Below are positions 11,468-23,902 of a stretch of DNA of 64,000 nucleotides, piece after piece. The position numbers and the translations under genes are program-made. The DNA lies in contig BCLD01000011.1 of assembly GCA_001600875.1 (NCBI GenBank), forward strand, positions 248,001 through 312,000. The letters are read 5' to 3'. Numbering within the stretch: the stretch's first letter is position 1; each line of letters starts with the position of its first letter. Origin of the DNA: Solicoccozyma terricola (taxonomy: Eukaryota > Basidiomycota > Tremellomycetes > Filobasidiales > Piskurozymaceae). Under the pieces are notes generated by a model. The model worked only from the letters and a program-made list of their open reading frames with translations. It did no database searches and was not told the DNA's origin.

Positions 11468-12347
11468 GAAAATCCCTTCATCCTGTTGCGTATTTGTACA
11501 TGCCTTTGATGGGTCTTCTTGATAACATGAGCTGTCGACTTACAACTGCGGCTTCCCAACGATGTCGGCCACCATGCAGGGTATACGACCGATCTTGATC
11601 TACAGGTCGGACCCTGAAATTACAACGGGGTCTTCGCCCGAATGTTACTGAGTCATTCTCAAAAGAGGACGTACCGTTGTGCAGGATTTATCTCGTCCTG
11701 ACATCACATCTGAGGATAGGAGTATCGTCCAGTTCACCTGATTCATTCTTTCCTGTATGCTTTTTCTTGACACGATCAGGGTTGAACCATTTTGGGGGGC
11801 TTAATGTTTGATCCTACCATCCTTTACTCATAGCCTGATAGCTATGTCAGAGCCAACGAAGGTTTAGCGCTGACCCTTTGGGCGAAGATACAGGCTTGCA
11901 AGTCTGGGGTATGTGGGCACAGGACAAGTCTCAACCCTGTCTGTAGACAGGCTCACTTTCTACCGGGTATCCCTAGGTTTTGCTCTGCGCTCAAGCCCTC
12001 GCGAAAGAGCTCCATCGCCGTCTAAACCCACCGCCTACCCAAACTCGGGAGGAGCAGGTGGAGACTCGTGATCCAGGTTTCTTTTTTTTTTTTTTTTTTT
12101 TTACTTCCGGGTCCCAAACAGGGATACAACAGATATATCGGTACAAGATGACGATTGGTGGTTGCACAGTACTGGAAGCCGGGGAGCCCCGGCTTGGCGG
12201 TGCCCGATGCTAGTAATGATTAATATAGCGATGGCGTTGTCCCATGAGCCGATCTTCGACACAACATCTCCAACTCCATCTTAATATCTCGTAACACCTC
12301 TTAACATCTCATAACATCTAGAATGGTCACTTGAGCTCCCTGCTTTC
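11468..12347. other. Intergenic, no convincing gene; T21 tract
   Basis: 880 bp without a supported reading frame. A pure T run occupies 12082-12102. The cluster motif TGTGGGAC is not present here, so the downstream transporter gene does not appear to belong to the same regulon. Confidence 0.6.
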
Positions 12348-14896
12348 ATGTTTCTGAGCTCCCCCCAAGACGCCCGGAGTAGAACCGTCTTCATCGGCGG
12401 GACCGTCACCTTTATCCTCGCCAGCATCTTCGTGGCTGCCCGCGTCGTCAGCCGCTTCGCCATCCTCAAACATCACGGCTGGGATGACTACTTCATCTTG
12501 CTAGCATGGGTGAGGTGCCCTTAGATCTGCGCAAAGTGACTCTTGCGAAACTGATTTAAATGGCTTCTTTATAGATCCTTGCCTTTGGCATGTGCTTCGC
12601 CCTCGACTTGGGCACCTCCAAGGGTCTTGGCCTCAGCGATGTCGACATCCCCGCTGCCTGGCATCACCCGCTGCTGGTGACCGAGTACGTAGCTTTCGTC
12701 CTCTACAATCCAATCCTGATGGCCACCAAGACCTCCATCCTCATCCTGTACCTCAACATTGCTGGCAAGACGCACACCTTTCTGCGCATCGCTTCGTTCA
12801 TCACCCTGGCGGTCGTAAACATCGGCGGTATCGTACTCACTTTTATCACCGCCTTTCAATGCCGGCCTGTGGAGGCGGCGTACAATCTCGCAATCCAGCA
12901 CCCCACCTGTATCTCCATCGAAACCATCTACCTGGCCTCCGCCCCCGTCAACGTCGCCACCGACCTAGCCATTTTCGTCCTGCCCATCCCCGTTCTGACA
13001 TCTCTATCCCTGCCGCTGCGGGAGAAGACGATCCTGGTCCTCACATTCCTGCTAGGCATCTTCGTCATTGTCGTCGACGTCGCGCGCATCTACTACCTGC
13101 AACTGGTGGCCACCAGCATCTATTCGCTAACGAGCGTCACGCCTACCACAAGTCTGCAGTTTTCATTCAATGCAAGCTTGGCGCTGCTATGGTCGGCCGT
13201 CGAGGTTAATGTGGGGATCATTTGCGCCTGCATCCCGTCGCTGAGACCCTTGGTCATCCGATTGATGCCGTTTATGATATTGGATCGTCACCCTCGCAAC
13301 ATCACCGACCGAGAGGTTCCACGGTCTTACTCGGGTGCAGGCATCTCCCCTGATTCACCCAATCCTAGTGATCCTCATCAGCCAAGTGCAGCATCTGGTC
13401 CGGAACTGGAATCGATGCACATGACGGCTGAACCGGTCGGTAAACACGATCAGCACATGAGAATCACGTCAAATACGACGGAGCATGGGTCCATGCTAGC
13501 TACCTCGGAGCAAGAACACATCGAACATCACGTACCTGTTGAATTCATCACCATGGAATCGCTCAAGTGCATGCTGGATATACAGGGCCTAGAAGCCTTC
13601 AAATACTGCGCTTTGGTCGCTACCGTTGTCATGCTTGTCGGATTTGCGTTCGGCTTACTCTTCTCCATCAGTGAAGAACTTCCCCTTGCGGTCAATCAGA
13701 CTCAGGCCATAGGTATCTCCTCCGCTACATACGGCGGCTCGGCTTTGGCTGGCCCGGCTCTGGGTATATGGTTGCTTAGATGCTTCGGGTTCAAAACTAC
13801 CTTCATCACCGCCTTGGGTATCTCTTGCGTCGGAACGCTCATGTTCTGGCCTGCGGGCGCTCTGGGCTCATTTCCGGGCTTCGTCGTCTCAAGCTTCGTA
13901 CTCGGAATCGGTATTGGTCTGTTGGATCTGACTGCCACTGCGTTTTGGATGCTCTGCGGACCACCACGCTATGGGGAATTTCGCATCCTTCTCGGACAGG
14001 CGGTCGAGTCCACCGCGGGAACCCTGAGCGCTCTGCTCTCACAAAAGGTCTTCTTCGTCAATGCGGCAAAACCCCGAGCCCTGTTCCATCTTCAATGGAC
14101 CTACCTGGGCGTCGCCCTCTTCACTGTTCTGCTCGCACTTGTTTTCTACTACATGCCGCTGCCGGAAGCAACGGATGCACAAGTGCAGCGCCAAGCTGAG
14201 AAACTCGGCATAGACCATTCACAAAAGCACCTCGGCATGATTCCCGTCATCTACGTATCCTGGAGTCTTGCTCTTCTGTCGATGTTCTGTTCCACCGGCA
14301 GCACAATTAGTCTCCGCATCTTCATGTCCGATCTCTTCAACAGCATATCCACCAGCACAGGAACGACCTTATCCATCACCCCATTGGATTTCAATCTGAT
14401 CCTAACAGCCATAGAAGCCGGCACACTTTTCATTTTCGCCTTCCTCTGTCTTTTCATCCCACCCCGCACCTTGCTACTCTTGGCATACATAATAAGCATC
14501 ACTCTCTCAACACTCATATTCTGCCTCGACCTTTCTTTCGTAAACGGCTTCGACACTCTCGCCATCGTGTGGAGCTTCTTCGCCTTTCCCCTCGTGAACC
14601 TCAGCTTCGCAATCGGATTACGCGGGCTCGGACGCTGGACAAAAACCGCCGCCTGCATGCTCGAGAGCAGCGCCGGCATCGGAGCGTGTGTGGTGCCGTT
14701 CATCATGTTGGGTGTGCAGCACGCAGGCAACTCTGCGCAATACTCGTTCGCCGTCATCGTGGCGCTGTTTACGGTCGGTGCGGTGTTCCCGACTTATCTT
14801 AATGGGTCACGGAAGGCGAGGTGGTTGGTGGATCCGAGGGGGGACAGAAGCAGGAAAACGTCGAGTAGGAGCAATCTTCCGCTGGCAGGAGCATGA
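12348..14896 (+). CDS. Pth11-like rhodopsin domain fused to FucP-type MFS transporter
   Basis: Two membrane modules in one reading frame. Exon 1 (12348-12509) and exon 2 (12575-14896) give about 827 residues. The first ~290 residues have the fungal rhodopsin/Pth11-like pattern: G-W-D-D-Y-F-I-L-L-A-W at the exon 1 end, several hydrophobic helices, and C-R-P-V-E-A-A-Y-N in a loop. A hydrophilic linker (~290-390), rich in Ser, Pro and His, follows. The remainder resembles L-fucose permease (FucP) family MFS: about 12 hydrophobic segments, with L-C-G-P-P-R-Y-G-E-F-R and a following Q-A-V-E-S matching the family's central motif. No stop or frame change separates the modules. An internal ATG at 13553 could start a separate transporter, but the frame is continuous from far upstream. 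Pth11-like domains are thought to sense surface or ligand cues, so a sensor-transporter (transceptor) role is possible but inferred. Confidence 0.85.
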
Positions 14897-16047
14897 ACCA
14901 TGATGGATGCATTTGGTCAAAGTCAGCGGAAACCATAAGAATGATCAAGGGAGGATTTCTTAGTGATGTCAATTCGGAAGCATCCTCTCAGGAGCAAGCT
15001 CTCCTATCTCCCATTCCACCTTCCGGTGGACTCGCGATGCCTCGATCACCCGGGACATTCCCTCAGGTATCGATCGTCCTTGCAACAGGTGAAAAAAATC
15101 GGCTTGCTTCAAAATCCTTTACACCTGAGCGTACGTGTACTCGCGGTCCAGAGCGAGCTTGTGATATCAACGATCAGTATTACAGCCCATCGCGCTTCCG
15201 TGTAAGAGGGTTCCGCGTCCCACCCCTTCCCTCCCTTCTTCGCTTTTTCTCTGGGGAATCGGGCTCACGCATCAATGTCATTACCGGGCAAGCGGCGCCC
15301 AGCTCTGGTCCACCGAGACGTATACGCATAGCCAACAGACGATATTGTTGATGACAGTACACAGTGACGATTACGATTCGAGTAGATCCAGTCTGGGTTA
15401 TGAAAATGCGGTTGTAAAATGAAAAGCGATGACTGGAGATGATAATTGACTACAAGTCTTATTGGGATCACTCGATAGTCCGGGCCAGAACGCACCAAGC
15501 CCCCCACCCCACTTCATCCTAGGCGGGTTCCGGAATCTAACAATCGGAGAACCACACCTCACACCTCGACGAGACCATCTTACTTGATGGCTAGAGGATC
15601 ATACGGCGCTGCTCTGTGTACTGGTGGGTTCTGTCTAGAGCGTCTGGGAGGGGGAGGTGCACCTATGTGATGTTGTTTGTCTACAAGTACGTGTCCTGCC
15701 GTAAGGGTGGGAAGGGTCACCCAACTGCGAATTTGAATACACCACATGACGTTACAAAACCATGCCGAAAATGGTTAGTGCGGCCAAGTATTATTACATG
15801 TTACCTGTTGCATTCAAGGAAGGAAACCTGGCAAATTCGTTCGAATCCGAGACAGATCCCTGCGGAAACAAACGAAAGAAAAGTCAGACGAACGCCACTG
15901 GGTGCCGTGGCTTCGCTTGCATTCCAAGCTGGGGTCGGTCTGAGAATTGTCAATGCTAGGGGTCTTTACTTCGTATAAGATCGGCTACCTTGCATGCGTT
16001 CCTGATTTCGATCAAGTTCGTCAGTCGCATGCTCCATCGCGACCGTG
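14897..16047. other. Intergenic; one small Cys-rich ORF candidate
   Basis: 1.15 kb. Only short frames are seen. A 65-codon ATG frame at 15762-15959 ends in a cysteine-containing stretch and could be an upstream exon of the next gene, but no splice path was convincing. Confidence 0.35.
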
Positions 16048-17392
16048 ATGTCTGCTCTGGATCAAATCTCCACAATCGTAACCAAGACCGGCGTTTCCGT
16101 CTTCACTCTCGCTGTCGATGGCTCTCGCGATTACCCACCGCTGAACACGACTTATCCCCAACCAAACTATGTTCCTGATGCACCCAAGATACTTTCAGCG
16201 GCAGACATTGACAAGTCTGTCAACAATTTCTTCGCCGTCAAGCTTCTCCAAGGGTTTCGCGAACAGGCGGCTGGAGTTCTCTTTGTCAACATCTTGGGAA
16301 TCATCAAGAGTAAGCTCGGACAGACGGACACTTATCACGACAAGGACTGTCTAGGTGCGAATTTCCCACTCGTCCAGTACCCCTGTTCGGTCAGCACCTA
16401 CGCCAAAGCTGCCGCCAGCATCTATCTCGTTGACAGTATCGACGTGAACAACCGGAGCAAATCTTCGTACTCGAACGATCTCGACAGCGCTAGTGGGGTG
16501 CGGATGCTCATCTCTCACATGTGTCTGGTCTCCTGCAGCCTCTGGCAAGACCTGGAACACTATGCCACTGATCAATCGTGAGTCAGTCTCCCGAGGAAGG
16601 CTCGAGTCTCATTCACCTCACCTCTGACATCCCCTACCAGCATTCGGATGGCTACCAAGACCAAAGCGCTCCTGGCCATGCGATCTCGGAACTGGATCAT
16701 CGCGCAGCGCATCATGTGGAGCGGGTCTTGGACGAAGAATCTTCCGGACGAGCTGCTGGGGCTCTACATCAAGCTCATCTACATCAGCACCGACATGTCC
16801 GTCGCGGGTCAGCCTCTTCCCGACGGCTCAGCAGCCTTTGACGGAACGCACGTCGTCGATCTGTACAACGCCGTGTGGGACGTCTGTCTCAACGTCACTG
16901 GGGAGGACCCTGTCAAGTACATGGTCCCGTACGACTTCCCCATTTTGGAAGATGCCATTTACCAGGTTGCGTTGACGACGTTTACACACAAATCTGTTCT
17001 TTTGTGGGAGGCCTGCATCAATCACATCATGCCCACGCCAGACGAATACATGAATCTCTCCCCAACAGAAGTGTTCGAGTGAGTTCTTCCTGCTCGTTTC
17101 ACTTCGCAGCTCTCTTAAAAAGCTTTTTCTCGCTAGTCTACCCCGAAACCCCAATGGAGAAGCAAATGTGCAACTTTGGCTGCAGCAAATATTTGCAATC
17201 AATGACGGTACATACCCTGGCCAACTTCGTGCTGGAGATCAGAGGTACGTTCCAATGGGCGGGGGCACCGACCGACTGGCGGTCTGACATTCGCCAACTT
17301 ACAGCGCTGGAATATTCGACAATCCACCCCGTCCGGCAGCATATACTTCAAAGGGAAAGAATCCCAACTATGTTGCGACGATTATTCCGTAG
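16048..17392 (+). CDS. Hypothetical protein, four exons, function unrecognised
   Basis: ATG 16048 opens a 177-codon frame. Splicing at 16579/16641 (gtgagt...taccag) continues it as D-Q-S-I-R-M-A-T-K-T. Splicing near 17081/17136 joins E-V-F to D-L-P-R-N-P-N-G-E. A third intron (about 17245-17304) leads to S-A-G-I-F-D-N-P-P-R-P and the stop at 17390-17392. The protein is about 390 residues, mixed helical, with no signal peptide or clear membrane segment and no motif I recognise. Three in-frame GT/AG junctions make it a credible gene. It lies in the same direction as the next unrecognised gene, possibly a functional pair. Confidence 0.55.
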
Positions 17393-18112
17393 ATCAGAGT
17401 GGCTTGCTGTCGATCGGAGGCTTCAGATTAGAGCTCAGGAACCGGTCCTCCATCTCGGGTAGTTGTCACAAGGTGTATGTTCCGCATTTCCAAAGACCCG
17501 CGTTTGACCTTTTGTGTTTTTCTCTGTGATCGAGACTTGACTGTCGGCGTTCTATTCGTGGAGTCAATGGACGACTCCATTGGATCGGATTCGTTCTCTG
17601 ACCTCCGCAACTGCGCAGTTGGAGATCCGCGACGGCAAGCCTTCCATTGTCTTTCCTGTGAGACGCCCACGATCAACACGATCAGGTGATGAACAGATTC
17701 ATGGACCGCGTCCTTTCACCTGTGCGAACGCATCTTTCCCATCGGCACCAGTTTGATTTCTTTGCTACCGGATTACCATTCGGTGGCTAAACGATGGTGG
17801 CGTGGTTACGTTCCTGACGTGACTTTGGTTGCATTGACGTGAGACAACGGCGGCCTGGAAGACATTCACATTCTGTGAACCAGCTGCAGACCATGTTGGC
17901 TGGGAACGTTCCCTTACCTTATCGCAAGCTTCAGTTGCATCCGATTAAGCTGAAGTGGGTACCACAAGTGACTTATAATTCTCTGTCGCTTCCATCGCAG
18001 CTCTATTCATCAGCACATACCTCTTTCGCCAGCCACAACCACGTATCTTCGCCTGCACGTTTAAAGCAATAGTTGTCCTTGCGATTGGATACCCTCGTAC
18101 CCTACGCTCGCC
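17393..18112. other. Intergenic, nothing recognised
   Basis: 720 bp between two plus-strand hypothetical genes. Only short overlapping frames; no repeat or motif stands out. Confidence 0.5.
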
Positions 18113-21100
18113 ATGCCCTGGGCCAAGCCTAAACGTCGCCACTACGGTCGCCGCCGCGTTTGCGACCAAATTCCCGTACACAATCCCGCTATACATGGTC
18201 GATACCACTCGGGCATCAAGCCATCGATTCATTTAAATCCCCATCATGTCGCAGCCAATCCTCTGCAGATCAAGCGCACTTACCATCTTCACACCTACGA
18301 TCACGACGCACCTCCGCCCAATGATAGATTCCACCACCCGCTCAAGATGCACCCCGAAAACTGGAACTCGGCAGGCAGGCTCGATTTTCACGGCGATGGG
18401 ACCTTAACCGTTGCTGGTCACAAGGTCCAGGATGCGCAATGGAAGCCTGCTCTCAGCACCGTTTCTTGGGCTTCCCAGCCCGGCGGAATAACTGGGGGAT
18501 CCCTGTAAGCCGCTGCACGACTTTCGACCGAAATTCATCTCCCACTGACCTTTGCTCCATAGCTCATTTTCCAACGATCGGACATCTGTCCTCGGCCATG
18601 TCTTTCTAGCAACCGGGACCACAGCGACCGTCGCCGGTTCATCCCTGGCATATTACCACACGAAACACAGAATGGCTGCCACAGACACCACGGCGGCAGG
18701 ACAATGGTCGGATTTCAAGGATTTCATGTTTGGAACCAAGCCTTCTGGTACAGGAACGGCACTTGACCAAGTCGTAGGTCTTTCCAAAGCGAGGATGATG
18801 CCTATTCGGAATCTTACAAATCGTTATTTCCAGGTACTCCTTACCGACCCGACTACTGGAGCAACCGATGATGTTTCTACAGAATGTGCCGTCGACTCGG
18901 GAGGATTTGGGGGTTCCTTTACCATATCCAAGCAGACAAGCAGCGACGAGCACCACTATACATTCAGCGCTACATTCGATTTCATGCTGGACAGCTTCAC
19001 TGGGACGTACACTGTTTTTGGTCGAGTTTGGGAATGGACTGGAGCAACCTACACGCCAGCCAACGACACACCCGGAATGCCGCCCACCACAACTACGCCC
19101 GTTCCCACATCGGCGACACCCCAGGTACCGTTACCGACCACCAGCACCCCTTCCGATTCCGGCCCATCGGTTGCAACCGTCAGAACTCTACCACATCCAC
19201 AGGCTTTCTTCGTCAGTCCTCCTTCTGCCCCCACGGTTGGAGCAACAGCAAGTCCCTCCCTGCAGGATCTCCTTCATTTGAGCAGTCTAACCGTTGTCTC
19301 TTCCACAATCAACGGCGTGTCGACAAACACTGTAAAGGACTACGCCCAAGAGCAGGCAAACCAGTCGTATCACAAAGTCCGTAATCTACCTGCCTTCCTC
19401 TTGTTGGCAAAAACGCCGCTGAAGTTACTGCCTCCCATCATCAGATGCTTCTTCAATCCGTGCCCGATGCCACAAAGCAAGCACTCTATCCAAACGCCGA
19501 GAAGCTCACCGCCAGTGAACAGGCGGTTGTGGATGATAACAAGGAGTACTTTAAACTCGCGAGTATCCCCTTCCTCGCCCAGTATCTCGACCAGGCCTCT
19601 TCCGTCTCACAGGACGTCAAGGACCACATCAACATGGACAAGATCGGAACGCTCTGGGAAGCGCTTCCGAGTGTGTCCCCGCCGAAGGCGGGTGTCGATC
19701 CTTGCGCAAAAATGGGATGGGACAGGAGTACCAAGCAGGTAAAAGATTGGCAGAGCCAGAATGCGAGCCAACATCTCGATTGTTTTAAGCTAGGTGATCC
19801 GCGTTCCATTTGGTGCATTTTTAAATGCTCGTGAAAAATGACCAGAATATTTTGGACAGGTTACACCGTTGGGGTACCTGCTTTCCAACCGTTCCTCGAC
19901 GACGCCGGTACATGGTTTGATCAACTTGCAAATTACCTTCAAACGCCCAATTTTTTAGCTCGCTGGGCGTTGCAAAATTCGCAACCGAGCTTCACTGATG
20001 GACATTGACAGTTGTATGAGTGGAACACCCAACTATCAGTGCTCAAGAAGCACGCCACTGCGACTGGCCAGAAGACTGTCAACGACCCCGACGCTGTCGT
20101 GAACGTCTTGACCACCGCTACCCTAATGCCCAGCTTTGATACAGTTAACTGGGGTGACGAGATGCACCAACGCTTGAAGGATGTGAGTATACTGGTTCGC
20201 ACTGGTCATTCATACCTCTCATCACGCCCCCACAGCAACTCGAAAGCATCATGAGCTTGACTCAAGCCGATTTGGACGCGATCTTCAAGAGCAACCAGGA
20301 TCAATATAATAACACGGTGGCGATCATGGAAGCAGTCCAGACCTACGGCACCATTGATGAATTCATCACACAATCAGACAAGTGGGTCACACGTCTAGAG
20401 CTAGCCTCTTGCTTGCGAAACAGGCGGCTCTGACCCTATGGCATTCTTTGCAGCTCCTTCCGCATCATCCAGAAATACTTCAACATCAACGACGTGGGCG
20501 ATCTAGCACAGATCCAGACTGCGTACGCCGACGCTTTTGCATCCGGAGCAGGACCGCAGGATGATCGCTTCATCTCACAAGTTGGCGATGCCTACGTCGC
20601 TGAGCTAGCTGGGGAGTTGGAACCGCAGGCGGGGAAATGGAAAACGCTTGCGGCAAAGATCAAGACGTCCATTGGTGGTGCGCTCAAGCCGCTGATGTAC
20701 GCTGCCTGCGTTGGTGCGACAATCTACGCACTCGTGGCTTTTAACCAAGGTCTTAGCCCGATCGCCCTCGCTCAGCTCTCTGGAGTATGCCTCGAGTTCT
20801 CACTCAAGACTATCGAGAGCTTGGCTGCAACGAAGCTCGGAACGTGGATAGGCGACCAAGTCTGTTCGAAGACGGGAATGGGCGAGATGCTGGGCAAGTG
20901 GTTCTCAAAGAATGGGGAGGCCTTTGTGGACGAGGGTACTGCGCTCGCAAAGTGAGTAGTGGCCTGTTCAAGATTGTCATTGTACCATGGAGATCCAGTC
21001 TGACTGATCACTGCGATGCGTCCAGAATATTCACAAAGAACGTGGCAGAGTTTATTTGCAACCGTCTAGGTATGTTGCATTTCTTACTCTGACACAGGAT

Positions 21101-21534
21101 CATGATACTAACATTTAGTCCTCAAGGCCCGCTTCTCGCTATCATCGCTGTCGCCATCTCCGTCAACGACCTGGTCACGGCTCTCAGCAGCGGCACTCAG
21201 TCAGAGGTGATCTATGCCTCCGTTTCGCTCGCCCTCGCCGTGATCGATGCCGTAATCGTCTTTGTCGGGATCGCCGCTGTTGGCGCAGAAGTGGGCACAA
21301 CGCTTGCCGTAGCAGGTGCCATGTGTGGACCTCTGGGAATAGGTATGCAAACTCTGTTTCATCATTGGATTGGAATTCGAGTTCTGATGATTCGAACCTT
21401 CGCCTGCAGTTGTCGCTCTCATCGGAGTCGCCGTTTTCATCGTATCACTGTTTTGTCATTCGCAACCTGACCCGCCTAACCCGACAAAGGACTTTGTCGA
21501 TGGGCCACTCAATGACGCAGGGCTGAAGAAATGA
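18113..21534 (+). CDS. Large multi-exon hypothetical protein with hydrophobic C-terminal helices
   Basis: ATG 18113 begins a basic, His-rich N terminus. It runs into two beta-rich segments with Gly/Thr/Ser alternation (about 18370-18660 and 18790-19050), then a Pro/Thr/Ser-rich linker (19060-19200). A long helical middle region follows (19440-20560). The C-terminal quarter has several strongly hydrophobic helices (about 20680-20760 and 21126-21345). The stop is at 21532-21534. At least seven introns are needed. The first (about 18507-18562) and those at about 20181-20235 and 20381-20453 have clean GT/AG ends in phase. The join near 19375-19445 changes frame without an obvious intron, and the 19740-20010 exons are uncertain, so an assembly indel or decay cannot be excluded. 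I do not recognise the family. The beta-rich N terminus with hydrophobic helices at the end could suit a membrane-inserting protein, but that is speculation. Confidence 0.5.
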
Positions 21535-22116
21535 TAGCGCAAATGTTTGTAACTTTTTTCGATTGTAGTCCCTCAGGTGTTCTTTGTTCATGACAGTCGT
21601 TTTTTGTTCATCACGATTTGGTACATCCGTAGTCATCTCTCTGTTTGAGCAATCAGAATACCTTAAAGCGTCGGTATATCAATTCAGATAGGATTTGATT
21701 ACCAGTCCTGCAGTTGTCACGCGATCACAAGTCGGTGTTCTCCCCTCACTCCTTTCCGTTTCTGCGCATCCCACCGATTTCTGGTGCGAAGAGCGGGGAT
21801 AGCGCTACGAAATTGCAATCAACACATAGTCGTGTCCATTATGCTTCCTGTCATAAGGGACACTCTTCTGTTCCCACATCAGGCGACTGGAAAGTCCAAC
21901 CGTGTGGGTCGTAGTTGTGGTCCTTTCCAAACTTGCCCCCTTTTTTTTTTAATCGTCATGACACAAATAGCCCGAACGCTGCCAAGTGTTACGACGACCG
22001 ACCAGCATCCAGCTCCTGCGCGGTCCCCCCCGTGGATTAGGAGTGTTTCCTCATAATACATATGTCATCAAACCTCCCATCAAGAATAACCCAACGACAA
22101 TTACAAACCACGCCTT
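21535..22116. other. Convergent intergenic region
   Basis: About 580 bp between the 3' ends of opposing genes. AT-rich stretches include T10 near 21941-21950. No gene seen. Confidence 0.5.
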
Positions 22117-22848
22117 TTACGAGCCGATACCCACTCCGCCCTCCTCCAGCAACCTGGGTTGATCCACCGGTCTTGATGGTGTACTTTCATTTTTCACCGG
22201 AGGTGGAGCAGCGATCTCTGTGCCCGTGGCCTGAGCTCCAACGTCCCTTTCTTTTGTTCCTATACTCTCCCCTCGCGACGACGAACTCGCAGCGCTTGTT
22301 GCCGCTTTACCATCTGCAAGGACCTTTGAACCGTGTCCTTGCTTCCGGGTCGACTTGGCTTGAGTGATCGCTTTGGCCTTCTTCCGAACATCCCACGACG
22401 CCCTGAGCACTTGCATTGATGGAGTCAACGCCACTGCGAAAGAAGCCCAACTAAGATTGGACTGGGCGCTGTTGTTGACAATGATGGGGACCAGGCCGCC
22501 AACGATGACTCCTAGGATGAAACTGATGGTTGCGAAGACGACGAGGAGAGTCGATCCTTTGTTGCTGTAGGTGGATTTCTGATGACAACATACCGTCTGA
22601 CCGTATAGGCACAGAAACGTGCCGACGAACGAGAGAGTGGCGATGATGGTGTCTCCAGTCTGTCCAGCGGGGGTATAACCTGGGGAGATGTTCGTTGTCG
22701 ATTTCCTTTCGTAGACCGCGCTGGTGAAAGCAGCGATTCCAAATGTGGTGAGAGAGATGGCGAGATTGCTGTGGGTATGCCATGCTACGAGTCGGTGTCG
22801 TTGTGTAACATCCGCCGGAAAGTTGGCCGCACTCTCACCTGAAGGCAT
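22117..22848 (-). CDS. Small four-helix membrane protein, unrecognised
   Basis: Single uninterrupted 243-codon frame from ATG 22848 to TAA 22117. About four hydrophobic helices occupy roughly residues 25-145. A Lys/Ser/Ala-rich hydrophilic tail follows, which would face one side of the membrane. No family motif recognised. It is the first of three small membrane-protein genes in 22.1-26.6 kb. The head end lies only 155 bp from the stop of the next minus-strand gene. Confidence 0.6.
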   Translation of the reverse strand: MPSGESAANFPADVTQRHRLVAWHTHSNLAISLTTFGIAAFTSAVYERKSTTNISPGYTPAGQTGDTIIATLSFVGTFLCLYGQTVCCHQKSTYSNKGSTLLVVFATISFILGVIVGGLVPIIVNNSAQSNLSWASFAVALTPSMQVLRASWDVRKKAKAITQAKSTRKQGHGSKVLADGKAATSAASSSSRGESIGTKERDVGAQATGTEIAAPPPVKNESTPSRPVDQPRLLEEGGVGIGS

Positions 22849-23003
22849 TTCTCAAAGTTCCTTGATATGTTTGCTTGGTCGTGGCTTCATCCGAGTTTTC
22901 AATTGGCTCGTGTTCTATTTGCGACGACTTCCAGGCATTGATGGCTAGGGGACTGCGTCAAGTAAATGATGAGTCCTGTTAGAATCGAGTCTGAAACCCC
23001 GAC

Positions 23004-23902
23004 TCACCGAGCTCCGTCCTCAGCTCCATCCTCGGACACTTTTTTCAAGGTTCTCCCTATCACGAACAGAGTATAAACCGTGGCCAGGATGGTGAATCCG
23101 ACAAAGATGCCGAATGAGTACGCGGAAAGGTTATCGTACAGCAGGGTCGCTATCGAGGCCGCCAAAAATGCAAACGTCAAACTGACGGTGAGAAGGATGG
23201 CGAATGCTGGATAAGCGAATTTGTCTGCCGAATGAATTGCCCAAGCAAAGACCGGGAGGATTCCAGACATGAGGACCAATGTACTTGCGGGCCCTGTTCC
23301 GTGGAACAGGGGTGTCGAAGTGCCTGTAGCATTGACAGGGGATATTTTTAACATAAGAATGATGGCTGATGATATGGAGGACAAGGAGCTGGTGTGGGCA
23401 GCGCAAGTGGCAGGTTATCAACGGTGGAGGGTAAAGATGAGGAAAAGCAACGCACAGATAGTATCGAGAGTTGAAGTTTGTCCAATCCATCGAGATGGTT
23501 CCCGTGACGTTGCCGAAGTTTGCCGAGGGCAAAGCCCTAGCGATGGCGGCAGCGCTAGCGGCATTCGATGATTGAGCCATATCGGCCGCCTTGATGGCGG
23601 CGTCTGATGCAGAATTGGCGGCTTCGAATGCAGCGACTGCAGCATTGACTGCTTTAGCGACATCCTGTGCGGCTGTGGCGACGACCTGGGGATCCAGTGC
23701 ATCGGTTCTGTGTATGTGAATACAGGGAAGGGGCGGGGGGAACCGTCAAGTACTCTACGTTCAGCGTCCATACGCTTGTCCACTCACGGCATTCTTCTGG
23801 CTGTGAGTCCTGCCTCAAAATCAGTCACCAGTCAGTGACGACGCGATAACATCCCTTGCAACGATACACCTTACCAGATTGATGTAGCCAAACGGGTTCC
23901 AT
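23004..23902 (-). CDS. Small membrane protein with alanine-rich N terminus, unrecognised
   Basis: A likely start is ATG 23902, with short first exons spliced near 23875/23825 and 23800/23705. The clear coding part is an Ala-rich helix of about 70 residues (A-A-Q-D-V-A-K-A-V-N-A-A-V type pattern, 23690-23530). After an intron (about 23350-23460) come four hydrophobic helices (23330-23060). The stop used is at 23004, but that TGA overlaps a possible gtgagt donor, so a further exon is possible. Architecture resembles the gene at 25530: helical N terminus then four membrane spans. Confidence 0.5.

Noticed and set aside
11468..12347. Inclusion of the rhodopsin-FucP gene in the first regulon
   Set aside because: No TGTGGGAC copy was found in its upstream region.
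13553..14896. Separate MFS gene starting at the internal ATG
   Set aside because: The frame is open without interruption from the rhodopsin module; a fusion is the simpler reading, though transcript data could change this.
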